Shown piece by piece: positions 1-8,064 of a DNA stretch of 64,000 nt. Positions within the stretch are counted from its first letter, which is position 1, and each line of letters begins with the position of its first letter. The notes under the pieces are model-generated. The model was given only the letters and a program-made list of their open reading frames with translations. It did not search any database and was not told the origin of the DNA. Where the stretch lies: the NCBI GenBank assembly GCA_018268715.1, contig JAFDVZ010000003.1, forward strand, positions 534,570 to 598,569, in the 5' to 3' direction. The translations under genes were made by a program, and so were the position numbers. Source of the stretch: Acidobacteriota bacterium. GTDB taxonomy: Bacteria; Acidobacteriota; Terriglobia; Bryobacterales; Bryobacteraceae.

Positions 1-1
1 C

Positions 2-331
2 AATAACACCGACCTGCGCGCGCGGGAGTTCGGCTATCTGCTGCCGCGAGCGATCGTGCCCGGCGAGCGCAACGTCGATGTGGAGTTCAGCGTCTACGCG
101 CAGGACGACGACCAGTGCAAGGCCCTATATCAAGCGGCCCGCCAGCAGTCGCCGGTGAGCGTAATGTTCCAACTCGGCCAGCAAAGCGGACAGTTGTGCG
201 GGATCTACCTGAACAGCGTGATGGCGCAGGTTCCGGAATTCGACGACAGCGAAACACGTCTGATCTGGAAGTTCCGGAAATGCCGCGCACAAGGGAGCGG
301 AGACGATGAGATTGCTATTGCGTTCGCTTAA
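2..331 (+). CDS. Phage-type tail tube protein, C-terminal part (5' truncated by window edge)
   Basis: The reading frame is open from base 2, so this is the 3' end of a gene that begins outside the window; the GTG at 56 is internal. About 109 residues are visible and end in a beta-rich tail (AQVPEFDDSETRLIWKFRK). I assign it as tail tube (major tail protein) mainly from position: it sits directly before a tail assembly chaperone with a frameshift site and a tape-measure-like gene, which is the conserved order in lambda-like and Siphovirus tails. It overlaps the chaperone gene by 26 bp, as is usual within such an operon. The fold is not proven by any motif I can see; another small structural tail protein is the alternative. 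Confidence 0.5.
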   Translation, partial: NNTDLRAREFGYLLPRAIVPGERNVDVEFSVYAQDDDQCKALYQAARQQSPVSVMFQLGQQSGQLCGIYLNSVMAQVPEFDDSETRLIWKFRKCRAQGSGDDEIAIAFA

Positions 332-701
332 GCCGATGGAGTATCGCAGCCGGGTCCGATGCGAAGCGGCGAGCATTCCGGGAGTTAGTTACTCGCTGAA
401 CCGCATGTCGTTAGGACGCCGGATCGAGTTAGCAGAGTCGATCCGCGACCTGGCGGTGGCGCTCGAATACAGCCGCGCCGGCGAGACCGCCCGCGAGCAG
501 GTGGAGGCCGCCGTACTGTCGGCCAAGATCGACCAGGCCTACCTTCGGTGGGGCCTGGCCGGCGTCTCAGGCCTGTTGATCGACGGCCAACCGCCGACCG
601 CTGACACACTGTTCGAGCGTGGTCCCGAGGACTTGCTCCGGGAGATCGTAGACCGGATCAAGTGCGAGTGCGGACTCACGGACGACGAAAGAAAAAACTA
701 A
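306..701 (+). CDS. Tail assembly chaperone (gpG-like), 131 aa
   Basis: A small, acidic, mostly helical protein of 131 residues encoded between the tail tube and the tape-measure-like gene. This is where gpG-type chaperones lie; they coat the tape measure protein during tail assembly and are not in the finished tail. The start at 306 is preceded by a purine-rich GGAGACG stretch. The last codons are AAA AAC followed by TAA, and the preceding base is A, so the 3' end carries a perfect A-AAA-AAC slippery heptamer in the correct phase. Sequence similarity alone would not identify it; the call depends on gene order plus the slippery site. Confidence 0.65.
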   Translation: MRLLLRSLKPMEYRSRVRCEAASIPGVSYSLNRMSLGRRIELAESIRDLAVALEYSRAGETAREQVEAAVLSAKIDQAYLRWGLAGVSGLLIDGQPPTADTLFERGPEDLLREIVDRIKCECGLTDDERKN

Positions 702-1051
702 TCATCGCCTTCCATTTCCAATTCGCGAACCAGGCCGCGTGGAAGTGCGGTGATTGCCGGCGGCAGGGTCTGGAACGGCAGCGCGGCTGCCCGTTCCTGC
801 CGCCGGAGGAAGGGTCCAAGCCGCGAATCGTGTGGGCGCGACGCGAGACGATCGCACACCAGTGTCCGAAAGGGGCGGTTACGGCCGCCTCGTTACGGCG
901 TCTCGAGGAGTTCGCGGTTTGGAAATCGGGCGGCGGCCAACGCCTGATGACCCTTCCGGCCAAAACAGCGGAAGCGTTCCTTGTTCTGGAACAGGAGTTG
1001 AGAGCGGAGCAAATCCATGCAAGACAAGATCATCAAAACGGAACTCGATAG
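306..1051 (+). CDS. Predicted -1 frameshift product of the tail chaperone (gpGT-like), about 248 aa
   Basis: Slipping by -1 on the heptamer at 692-698 joins the first 131 residues to an open frame that continues from 698 to the TAG/TGA-bounded end at 1051, adding about 117 residues. The extension is not preceded by a good start: the only ATG (662) lies inside the upstream gene and has no ribosome site. The extension holds a CGDC pair, a further Cys in RGCPFL and a HQC, suggesting a small metal-binding T domain. In lambda the G and GT forms are made in a fixed ratio and GT links the tape measure to the tube protein. It overlaps the tape-measure-like start by 35 bp. Confidence 0.65.
692..698 (+). 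promoter_or_regulatory. Programmed -1 ribosomal frameshift site A-AAA-AAC
   Basis: The zero frame reads AGA AAA AAC TAA, so bases 692-698 form X-XXY-YYZ with X and Y both A. The stop codon directly after the heptamer and the open -1 frame beyond it match the arrangement in phage tail chaperone genes. I could not test for a stimulatory downstream structure. Confidence 0.7.
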
Positions 1052-1697
1052 GGTTCTCAACGTCCCCGGAATGATCGCCGGCAGCGGCAATCAGGTGGCC
1101 ACCGTCGTAGTGGCGAACTCGCCGGGGACTACCGGCGCCGCCTCCCAAGACGGCGCCGAAGCCTCCGGCAGCGCGCAGAGTTCGCTCGCCGAGGCGATTG
1201 CGGTCAGCACCGCGCAACTCGCCGAAGTTCGCGCCAGCATCGAAGGCCAACTCGCGTCGCTGACGGAGAATACCCGGGCCGTGACTGAGAACACGACATC
1301 CAAGTCCGTCGGCTCGGTCGCGTCCGGGGTGGCCGGCTCCATGTTGAACACCGTGTTGGGCGGCGGTCTGCTGGGCCCGATCGTGTCTGGACTGATGGAC
1401 CTGTTCGGCGGAGGCGACTCGAGCGCCGAAACGACCGTGACGAAGTTCGCTCTGCCAACGGCGGTGTCGTTCGCCGCGGGCCTTCAAAACGGACTAATGA
1501 GCGGCGTCGACTACGGTTCCGGAGGCGTTCCGCGGGCGCTCGGATCGTCGGACAGCGCAACGGCGCAGCAGATCACGGTGAACGTGTCAGCCATGGACAG
1601 CAGGTCGTTCCTGGATCACAGCAACGACATCGCCAACGCGGTCCGCAAGGCGATGCTCGAGTCCAGTGCGTTGAACGACGTCATCGGAGACATGTGA
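1017..1697 (+). CDS. Short tape-measure-like tail protein, 226 aa
   Basis: ATG at 1017 follows GGAGC with about 7 bases spacing. The N-terminal half is low-complexity and Ser/Ala/Gly-rich with a helical region (about 45-100), the middle has a hydrophobic Gly-rich stretch (about 105-135, resembling a membrane or tail-channel segment), and the C-terminus (about 185-226) has the ITVNVSAMDSRSFLDHSND type ending seen in phage tail tape measure proteins. Position after the G/GT chaperone supports a tape measure role. It is far shorter than ordinary tape measures (usually 600 to over 1000 residues), so if it is the ruler the tail would be very short. Alternative: only the conserved C-terminal module of a tape measure, kept in a reduced or domesticated tail. 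Confidence 0.6.
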   Translation: MQDKIIKTELDRVLNVPGMIAGSGNQVATVVVANSPGTTGAASQDGAEASGSAQSSLAEAIAVSTAQLAEVRASIEGQLASLTENTRAVTENTTSKSVGSVASGVAGSMLNTVLGGGLLGPIVSGLMDLFGGGDSSAETTVTKFALPTAVSFAAGLQNGLMSGVDYGSGGVPRALGSSDSATAQQITVNVSAMDSRSFLDHSNDIANAVRKAMLESSALNDVIGDM

Positions 1698-1698
1698 C

Positions 1699-2055
1699 AT
1701 GGCCGCGTTTCCGACCCTCAAGACCGGCGCCGTGGCCCAGTATCCGGCGCAGCGCAGGATCACGTACAACACGCAGGTGATCGAGTTCATCGACGGCTCC
1801 GAACAGCGCTTTCGCGAGTACCCGGCGCCGCTCCGACGCTGGTTGATCCGGCTTGACCGGCTGGACGACGGGGAGTTACAGGCGGTCCGCAACTTCTTCG
1901 ACCAGGCGAGTCCAGCGTCGCCCTTTTCGTTCGTCGATCCCTGGGATAACTCAGCGTACGCAAGTTGCAGCATCGAAGGCGGGAGCCTGGACCTCGAGTT
2001 CACCTCCGCGGGCAGGACCAGAACCGAACTGATCATTAGGGAGAATCGCGCGTAA
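1699..2055 (+). CDS. Distal tail protein, lambda gpM-like, 118 aa
   Basis: A small beta-rich protein starting one base after the tape-measure stop. Its layout (N-terminal LKTGAVAQYPAQRR strand, then LDDGELQAVRNFFDQ and FSFVDPWDN) resembles minor tail protein M of lambda, where a helix over an FxxPP-type loop is followed by a beta-strand. gpM-type proteins join the tail tube to the tip. The next gene repeats the same N-terminal pattern, so the two are paralogues. The stop at 2053-2055 overlaps the next ATG. Family assignment is by pattern, not by alignment. Confidence 0.55.
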   Translation: MAAFPTLKTGAVAQYPAQRRITYNTQVIEFIDGSEQRFREYPAPLRRWLIRLDRLDDGELQAVRNFFDQASPASPFSFVDPWDNSAYASCSIEGGSLDLEFTSAGRTRTELIIRENRA

Positions 2056-2846
2056 TGCTTGTATTTCCGCAGTTGACAACAGGGACGATCAGCCAGTATC
2101 CGCTGAAACTCAACCGTTCGACTTACCTGCTACGGAACGAACTTGCCGACGGGGCCACCGTCAACTGGGTGGACGCGGCGCCGAAGACGAATCACTGGAA
2201 TCTGGCGCTTCGGGATCTCACCGATCTCGAGGCCGAGGCCGTCCAGAACCTCTTCCAGGCCGTGGAGGGCAGGCTGGGCGTGTTCACTCTGCTGGACCCG
2301 ACCGCGAATCTGCTCGCCTACAGCGAGGAGTACGACAAGCCGTGCTGGATCAGCGGACCGGCACTTCAGCGCACCACGGGGATCGACGATCCGTTCGGCG
2401 GCCAGCACGCGGTCCGCCTCATCAACGCCGGCCAGGCGGAGCAGACCCTATCCCAGACGCTCGCCGCGCCGGCCTGGTTCACTTATTCGTTCAGCGTGTA
2501 TGCTCGTTCGGCGGGAGGATCGACTCTGTCACTGCGGCGGACCTCCGGTTCGGCATCGCAGAGCCGGAGTGCGACCGCGGGACCGACCTGGATGCGGTGG
2601 ACAGTGGCGGGAGCCCTCGACACAGCCGACGAGTCGGTTACCTTCTCGGTCGCGCTTCCCGCGGGAGCTTCGGTGGATCTTTACGGAATTCAGGCCGAAC
2701 CGCAACCCGGGCCATCGGCCTACAAACTCACCGGCGCCCGTAACGGAGTCTACTCGAGCGCGCGCTTCGACAGCGACGCCCTCGATATGACCTCGGATGG
2801 CCCGAACCAGAACCGTTATAACTTGCGAATCGTCGCGAGAGATTAG
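2055..2846 (+). CDS. Distal tail protein, gpM-like with a C-terminal jelly-roll-like insert, 263 aa
   Basis: Residues 1-95 repeat the pattern of the preceding gene (LTTGTISQYPLK, LTDLEAEAVQNLFQ, VFTLLDP). Residues about 95-225 form an extra beta-rich segment (SFSVYARSAGG, TWMRWTVAGAL, VDLYGIQAEPQPGPSAY) with the look of a carbohydrate-binding jelly roll as found in many phage tail and adhesion proteins. The last 35 residues return to the M-like ending (NRYNLRIVARD). This suggests duplication of the 1699-2055 gene followed by insertion of a binding domain, so the protein may be exposed at the tail tip. The ORF is followed two bases later by the tip protein gene. Confidence 0.55.
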   Translation: MLVFPQLTTGTISQYPLKLNRSTYLLRNELADGATVNWVDAAPKTNHWNLALRDLTDLEAEAVQNLFQAVEGRLGVFTLLDPTANLLAYSEEYDKPCWISGPALQRTTGIDDPFGGQHAVRLINAGQAEQTLSQTLAAPAWFTYSFSVYARSAGGSTLSLRRTSGSASQSRSATAGPTWMRWTVAGALDTADESVTFSVALPAGASVDLYGIQAEPQPGPSAYKLTGARNGVYSSARFDSDALDMTSDGPNQNRYNLRIVARD

Positions 2847-2848
2847 CC

Positions 2849-5800
2849 ATGCAGGATTTCAACAACCTCAAGCAACAGGAGTCGGGAGAGACGCCACTGT
2901 TTCTATTCGACTGTAAATGGCCCTCGGGCAGGGTCGAACACTGGAGCACGCATAGTGTCTCCGCCAATGGCGCGAGTTATCACGCGCGCGTGTTGAGTCA
3001 CAACCTCTTCGAGCTTAAATCGTCGCTCGATGACGGAGCGGACGCCGCCGCGAAGATCGCCTTAGTGCTGGCAAACGCTGACTCCTACTTTTCGGAAATC
3101 GAGTGGGAGGAAGGGTTCAAGGGCGCTCAATTGACGATCGGACTGGTCTTCTACGATCTCAAGGCTGGCGCCGCTGTCACGGACGCACGGATCGTGTTCC
3201 GCGGAATCGCGGGACCGCCGGATGAGATGGGCGCTTCGACCTTCAAGGTCACCTTCGCGAACCGGCTCAACCTGCAACGTGTACAGTTGCCGGAAACCCG
3301 CATTCAAAGGAGATGCCCCTGGGCGTTCCCGACCACCGCAGAACAGAGGACCACCGCGGTGGATGGCGGAACGAAAGGGACGTATTCGCCATTTTACCGG
3401 TGCGGCTATTCGGCCGGGCAGCAGAATGGCCAAGGGAACCTGGATGGCGATGGGAAAGTCTTCGGAACCTGCGATTACACACGGGCCAATTGCACAGAGC
3501 GGGGAATGTTCGATCAGGATGCGGACGGGCACGTCACCCGGCGCTTCGGCGGAATCGAGTTCGTCCCCGCGTCGGTGCTGGTGCGCGGATACGGCGAGAG
3601 CGGGTATCATGCCGCCGCCGTGATCGACAATGAGGCGCGCTACAACGATTTCGTCCCGATCGTCTACGGAACCGCCTGGTATCAGCCGCCGATTGTCTTT
3701 GCTCGGAACGATGGAAATCTGACTCGTTTCGAAGTGCTGCTGGGCGCCGGCGACATCAGCCGAGTCATTAAAGTCGTCGTCAACGACAACGAGTTGCCCG
3801 AGGCCGTTGAAGGCACGAATATGACCGGTACAGGGTGGTTTCGCGTCGTAAGCCCTGGGGGTCCGTCCGGAGCGTTCAACAGCGATTTCCGCGACTCGGC
3901 GGGAAATCCGTTGGGCGATCCCTACGGCAGCATGGCCTACCTGTCGGTGGTGGTTCCGAACCGCATCAACAGTGGAACGTCGACGCCCCAGATCAAGGTG
4001 CTAGCAGAGGGGCTGAAGCTGCCCCGGTTCGACACCGATGGCCATCCGGTGGACGTCGCGTTCACCAACAACCCGGCGTGGGTCCTGCTGGATGTGTTAC
4101 GTCGGAGCGGATGGTCGCTGGACGATATCGATCTTGCGAGTTTCGCCAACACGGCGGCTTACTGTGATCAACCGGTCGACACCAAGGATCTGAACGGCAA
4201 CTCCACCACGATCCCCCGATATCAGTGCAACCTGGTGGTCCGGAAGAGACGGAGCGCCGCCGATATCGTGAGAGGCGTGAGAAACGGGTCCGCATTGCTG
4301 CTGACCTACGGCAGTGACGGCAAGATGGTGCTGCGGGCCGAGAACACGATCGCCGCTCAACAACCCGTTCAGTCGGCGTCGACCAACAGCACCGAATCGC
4401 TGGACGGCGGTTGGCCGCTGTTTGAGTTTAGCGACGGCTCGGCGCAGTTCTCGGGCATCGTCCGGAAGTCAAACGGCGAACCCTACCTGCGCTTCTTCTC
4501 TCGCAGCGCGTCGGAGTCGACCAACCGTTTCACGGTGGAGTTTCAAGACGAGTTCAACGAATATCAGCAGGATAGCCTGTCGCTTGTCGACATCGACGAT
4601 GTCGCGCTGATGGGGCAGGAACTCACGGCTTCTCTGCCGGCGCTTGGCCTGCCGAACTTCGACCAAGCGGCGCGCATTCTCCGACTGCAGTTGAACAAGA
4701 GCATCACCGGCAACCTCTATGTCGAATTTGGAACAAGTGTGCGAGGTTTCGGCCTTGTGCCCGGCGACCTGATCGCCATCACCTATGAGAAGGAAGGTCT
4801 TACTCGACAGCCGTTTCGCGTCGTTCGCGTAGCGCCGGGCGTCAATTACCGGACCGTTGTCATCACGGCGCAGTACCACGATGACGACTGGTACACCGGC
4901 GCCGACATCGGCGGCCACGCCGGGCGAAGGGAGCCCGCCTTCGGAGTCGGCATTCCCAGGCCGCTGCTTGGCGACGTCCTCGATGACTTGGGACTACCGC
5001 AGTATTCGGTGAAAGAGACCGCTCAGCAGTCATCCGATGGTAGTTATACGACGCTGCTCGAAGTCGGCTTCTCGGCGCCGTCCAAACCGGAATTGTCGAC
5101 AGCGGCGATTCCGGTCCTTAGCCTGACTCCTACGATCGATTCGACAGGGGGCCAGTTGCAGGGCGCTCAGACCCTGTACTACGCCGTCAGCGGAGTGGAC
5201 GCCGATGGCAACGAGGGCTCGCTCTCGTTCATAGTCCGCGCCACGATTCCGGCAGGGTCGGACACAAACAAGGTTCGCTTAACTAACCTCAGTTTCTCGG
5301 GCGGAACCGGCACATTCCGGGTGTATCGTGGATCGACGCCAGCTCAGCTTCTTCAGATCGCCACGGGTCAGCAGGTGGCGGATGCGTTCGTCGACGAAGG
5401 GGTGCAGCCGAATCACGTGGCTAGCCCTCCGGATGAGAACTACGACCACGCCAACTTCTACTGGCGGCTGGAAGTTCAACCCGAGGCGGCGGCCGACATT
5501 ACGAGCGCCAACACGATCGGCAACAGCACTCTGCACATGCTCACGAATGACAATCGAGGCATGGTGGCGAGGATCACCAAGGGCGTGGGCGTTGGCCAGG
5601 AACGGTCCATAACCGCAAACGACGCGACGACGCTGACGGTGAGTCCCAAGTGGGACATCCCCCCCGGAACCGATAGCTCGTTCGTCATTGTCGAACCGAG
5701 TTGGCAGTTCGGATCACTGACCATCCAAGGACCAGCGCAGTTCCCGGTTCCGAATCGAGTGGGCGTCACCGTCGAAATCATCGGCAGGTCCGCTAACGTG

Positions 5801-6772
5801 CACGATCAGGAGTGCGCCGCTGAATTGTCGACAATTACTCGGTGGCAGATCGGCGGCGCAGGCTTGGCCTTTGACTCCGATACTCCGCCGGCTCCGATCT
5901 TCGGCCTGATACCGGTCGGCCACGGAACGGTAGACCTGGCCGGCGTCGGGTTCTCAGACTTGGCTAACACTCGCACCATTAACGCGGGCACGCTGACGCT
6001 TCTCTATCTGGATGAGTTAGCCGGTATTCCGGCGCTCGTAGTCAGAGAGGAGATGGCCGAGGACGCGAGCACGATTCTGTTGACGGGAAGTCCAACACCA
6101 GCAGCCAACGATATCATTCAAGTGGACGGCGAGATCATGGTGGTGACCGCCCTGGCGGAGGACAACGCAAGTTGCACCGTCACCAGAGCGTCGCACGGCT
6201 CATCCGCTCAGGCCCACGTGCCGGGAACTCCGGTCATCGTCCTGCAAAGGCGGGTGTGCATCGTCCCCTTCGTGCGCGACTTTTTCGGCAGTCCCGCGAG
6301 CGGCAGCTATGCCTTCCCGGTCTTTCTGCCGGACGCGCGAATCGGCGCGGCCGAGTTGTTCATGACGAATTCGCGCGGCGACAGCCCCGTAACGCGCATT
6401 TCGTTCACGACGCTGGACGACTTCGGCATCCGCACTCTGTCGGGCGGACAGTTCTCGATCCAGGTGGACGGGACCTTGTCCCTCCAGACCGACGCGGCGC
6501 CGCCGCTGCTGGTGGACGACACCCACGCGATTCGCGACATTTACGCGACATTGCGGCAGGCGGCGGCGGGCGACGTGCAGTTGAAACTCAGGGTCGATGG
6601 CGCCGAGTACTGCGACCTTCGGATTCCGGGTGGAGACACCACGGCGTCGGTCGATGGCTTCGGAATGCCAGCGCTCCCGGCGAAATCGCAATTGAGCCTC
6701 GACATCATCGGGGTGCCGCAGGCCCCCACCTCGTTCCCAGGCTCCGACCTCACGGTGACCATTCGCATGTAA
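2849..6772 (+). CDS. Tail tip/hub protein combining gpL-like and gpJ-like parts, 1307 aa
   Basis: Residues about 1-150 resemble the N-terminal domain of lambda gpL. Residues 150-240 carry four cysteines, C156, C185, C208 and C215, followed by RRFGGIEF; the last two spacings (23 and 7) are as I recall them for the gpL cysteines that bind an iron-sulfur cluster. Residues about 240-700 look like a gpJ/hub domain (FGLVPGDLIAITYEKEGL, FRVVRVAPGVNYRTVVIT). About 730-850 is a fibronectin-III-like module (YYAVSGVDADGNEG), and the rest is a beta-rich fibre or receptor-binding part. In lambda L and J are separate genes; here they are one polypeptide. This is the last gene of the tail operon and its product probably contacts the target cell. 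Confidence 0.7.
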   Translation: MQDFNNLKQQESGETPLFLFDCKWPSGRVEHWSTHSVSANGASYHARVLSHNLFELKSSLDDGADAAAKIALVLANADSYFSEIEWEEGFKGAQLTIGLVFYDLKAGAAVTDARIVFRGIAGPPDEMGASTFKVTFANRLNLQRVQLPETRIQRRCPWAFPTTAEQRTTAVDGGTKGTYSPFYRCGYSAGQQNGQGNLDGDGKVFGTCDYTRANCTERGMFDQDADGHVTRRFGGIEFVPASVLVRGYGESGYHAAAVIDNEARYNDFVPIVYGTAWYQPPIVFARNDGNLTRFEVLLGAGDISRVIKVVVNDNELPEAVEGTNMTGTGWFRVVSPGGPSGAFNSDFRDSAGNPLGDPYGSMAYLSVVVPNRINSGTSTPQIKVLAEGLKLPRFDTDGHPVDVAFTNNPAWVLLDVLRRSGWSLDDIDLASFANTAAYCDQPVDTKDLNGNSTTIPRYQCNLVVRKRRSAADIVRGVRNGSALLLTYGSDGKMVLRAENTIAAQQPVQSASTNSTESLDGGWPLFEFSDGSAQFSGIVRKSNGEPYLRFFSRSASESTNRFTVEFQDEFNEYQQDSLSLVDIDDVALMGQELTASLPALGLPNFDQAARILRLQLNKSITGNLYVEFGTSVRGFGLVPGDLIAITYEKEGLTRQPFRVVRVAPGVNYRTVVITAQYHDDDWYTGADIGGHAGRREPAFGVGIPRPLLGDVLDDLGLPQYSVKETAQQSSDGSYTTLLEVGFSAPSKPELSTAAIPVLSLTPTIDSTGGQLQGAQTLYYAVSGVDADGNEGSLSFIVRATIPAGSDTNKVRLTNLSFSGGTGTFRVYRGSTPAQLLQIATGQQVADAFVDEGVQPNHVASPPDENYDHANFYWRLEVQPEAAADITSANTIGNSTLHMLTNDNRGMVARITKGVGVGQERSITANDATTLTVSPKWDIPPGTDSSFVIVEPSWQFGSLTIQGPAQFPVPNRVGVTVEIIGRSANVHDQECAAELSTITRWQIGGAGLAFDSDTPPAPIFGLIPVGHGTVDLAGVGFSDLANTRTINAGTLTLLYLDELAGIPALVVREEMAEDASTILLTGSPTPAANDIIQVDGEIMVVTALAEDNASCTVTRASHGSSAQAHVPGTPVIVLQRRVCIVPFVRDFFGSPASGSYAFPVFLPDARIGAAELFMTNSRGDSPVTRISFTTLDDFGIRTLSGGQFSIQVDGTLSLQTDAAPPLLVDDTHAIRDIYATLRQAAAGDVQLKLRVDGAEYCDLRIPGGDTTASVDGFGMPALPAKSQLSLDIIGVPQAPTSFPGSDLTVTIRM

Positions 6773-6790
6773 ACGTTTGTTGAGACAGAG

Positions 6791-6820
6791 CGGCAATCCA
6801 CGGTATAGTTTGGATTGCCG
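6791..6820 (+). promoter_or_regulatory. Perfect 10-bp inverted repeat (operator or leader hairpin)
   Basis: CGGCAATCCA, 10 bases, then TGGATTGCCG. It lies between the end of the tail operon (6772) and the GTG of the ABC ATPase (6823), ending 2 bases before that start. No T-run follows on either strand, so it is not a typical intrinsic terminator. It could be an operator for a dimeric regulator or a hairpin that limits translation of the ATPase, which lacks a visible ribosome site. Confidence 0.5.
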
Positions 6821-6822
6821 CT

Positions 6823-8064
6823 GTGCTTCTGGTTCAGCACGTTTCGAAAGTTTTCCCTCTCTACAACCGCCCGTCGGATCGTCTCCGCGAGGTTGTGCCG
6901 TTCTTCGGCAAGCCGCGTCGCACCGACTTCTGGGCGTTGCGCAATGTAAGTTTCGAAGTCGGTCGTGGTGAGGTGCTCAGCCTGATCGGCCCCAACGGAT
7001 CGGGAAAGAGCACGCTGTTGCAGATCGTTAGCGGGATCCTGCAACCGACAAGCGGCCGCGTTCTGAAACAGGGCCGCGTCGCCGCGCTGCTTGAGTTGGG
7101 CGCCGGGTTCAACCCTGAGTTCACAGGCCGCGACAACGTCTACCTCAACGGAGAAATCCTCGGCCTGTCGCGACGGGACGTCTCCACCGCATTCCCGCTC
7201 ATCGAGGAGTTCGCTGGGATCGGCCACTTCATCGACCGCCCGGTGAAGGAATACTCGACGGGCATGTATGTTCGGCTCGCCTTTTCGACGGCCATTCATA
7301 TCGATCCCGAAATCCTCATCGTCGATGAAGCGCTTGCGGTGGGCGATGCGATCTTTGCCAACAAATGCGTCCAGAAGTTCGAAGAGTTGAAACAGCGCGG
7401 CGTGACCGTGCTGTTTGTTTCGCATGACCTCGGACTGGTGAAGCGGCTGTCCACCAGGGCGATCTTTATGTTGAATGGCGAGATCGCCGCGGAAGGTTCG
7501 CCGAAGGATGTCGTGAACCGCTATGTCGGCTATGTGCTTGACCGCGAGAACGCCGCCGGAAGATCGGAGTCCCACTCTGACGACGCCCTGAGGCCCAGTT
7601 TCCGACACGGCGACGGCGCCAGTCGGATCCTCACCGTCGAGATGTCGAACGCGAGCGGTGAGCCGTGTCGAGCATTCACCAGCGGCGAGAAGATGACGAT
7701 TCGCGTGGCGGCGCGTTTCACGCAGGCCGTGGATCAACCGGTGGTTGGCCTGCTCATTCGCAATCGACTCGGTATTGATGTTTTCGGGACCAATACGCGA
7801 GTGGAACAGGTCGATTTGGGTAGCTACGAGCCCGGCACTATGCTCAGCATAGAATTCACCCTCGACTGCAATCTCAGCCGGCAGGACTACACCCTGACGG
7901 TCGCCACTCAGCACGTCAGCGGCCTCAGCCAGGACTGGCTCGACGACGCACTTCAATTCACCGTCATCGAGCCCAAGGAAATTGCCGGCCTGCTAAACTT
8001 AAGGCCATCCATCCGTTGGCGCAAGGCCACCGGAGAACACCCCGAATATGCCGACCACCGCTGA
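6823..8064 (+). CDS. ABC transporter ATP-binding protein, Wzt/TagH-like with C-terminal carbohydrate-binding domain, 413 aa
   Basis: Walker A GPNGSGKST at about 56-64, signature region YSTGMYVRLAFS in place of LSGGQ, as is usual for polysaccharide/teichoic acid exporters, and Walker B ILIVDEAL near 165. Residues about 265-405 form a separate beta-rich domain (FTSGEKMTIRVAARF, VFGTNTRVEQVDLG, FTLDCNLSRQDYTLTVAT) like Wzt-C, which recognises the finished glycan chain in ABC-dependent O-antigen export. No permease (Wzm) gene is adjacent, so its membrane partner must be encoded elsewhere. GTG is the start; the normal family N-terminus begins here. A 10-bp inverted repeat sits directly upstream. 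The gene overlaps the peptide transporter gene by 17 bp. Confidence 0.88.
   Translation: MLLVQHVSKVFPLYNRPSDRLREVVPFFGKPRRTDFWALRNVSFEVGRGEVLSLIGPNGSGKSTLLQIVSGILQPTSGRVLKQGRVAALLELGAGFNPEFTGRDNVYLNGEILGLSRRDVSTAFPLIEEFAGIGHFIDRPVKEYSTGMYVRLAFSTAIHIDPEILIVDEALAVGDAIFANKCVQKFEELKQRGVTVLFVSHDLGLVKRLSTRAIFMLNGEIAAEGSPKDVVNRYVGYVLDRENAAGRSESHSDDALRPSFRHGDGASRILTVEMSNASGEPCRAFTSGEKMTIRVAARFTQAVDQPVVGLLIRNRLGIDVFGTNTRVEQVDLGSYEPGTMLSIEFTLDCNLSRQDYTLTVATQHVSGLSQDWLDDALQFTVIEPKEIAGLLNLRPSIRWRKATGEHPEYADHR

Noticed and set aside
662-1051. Independent gene starting at ATG 662
   Set aside because: No ribosome site, start lies inside the chaperone gene, and the region upstream of 698 in this frame is not protein-like; the frame is better explained as a frameshift extension.
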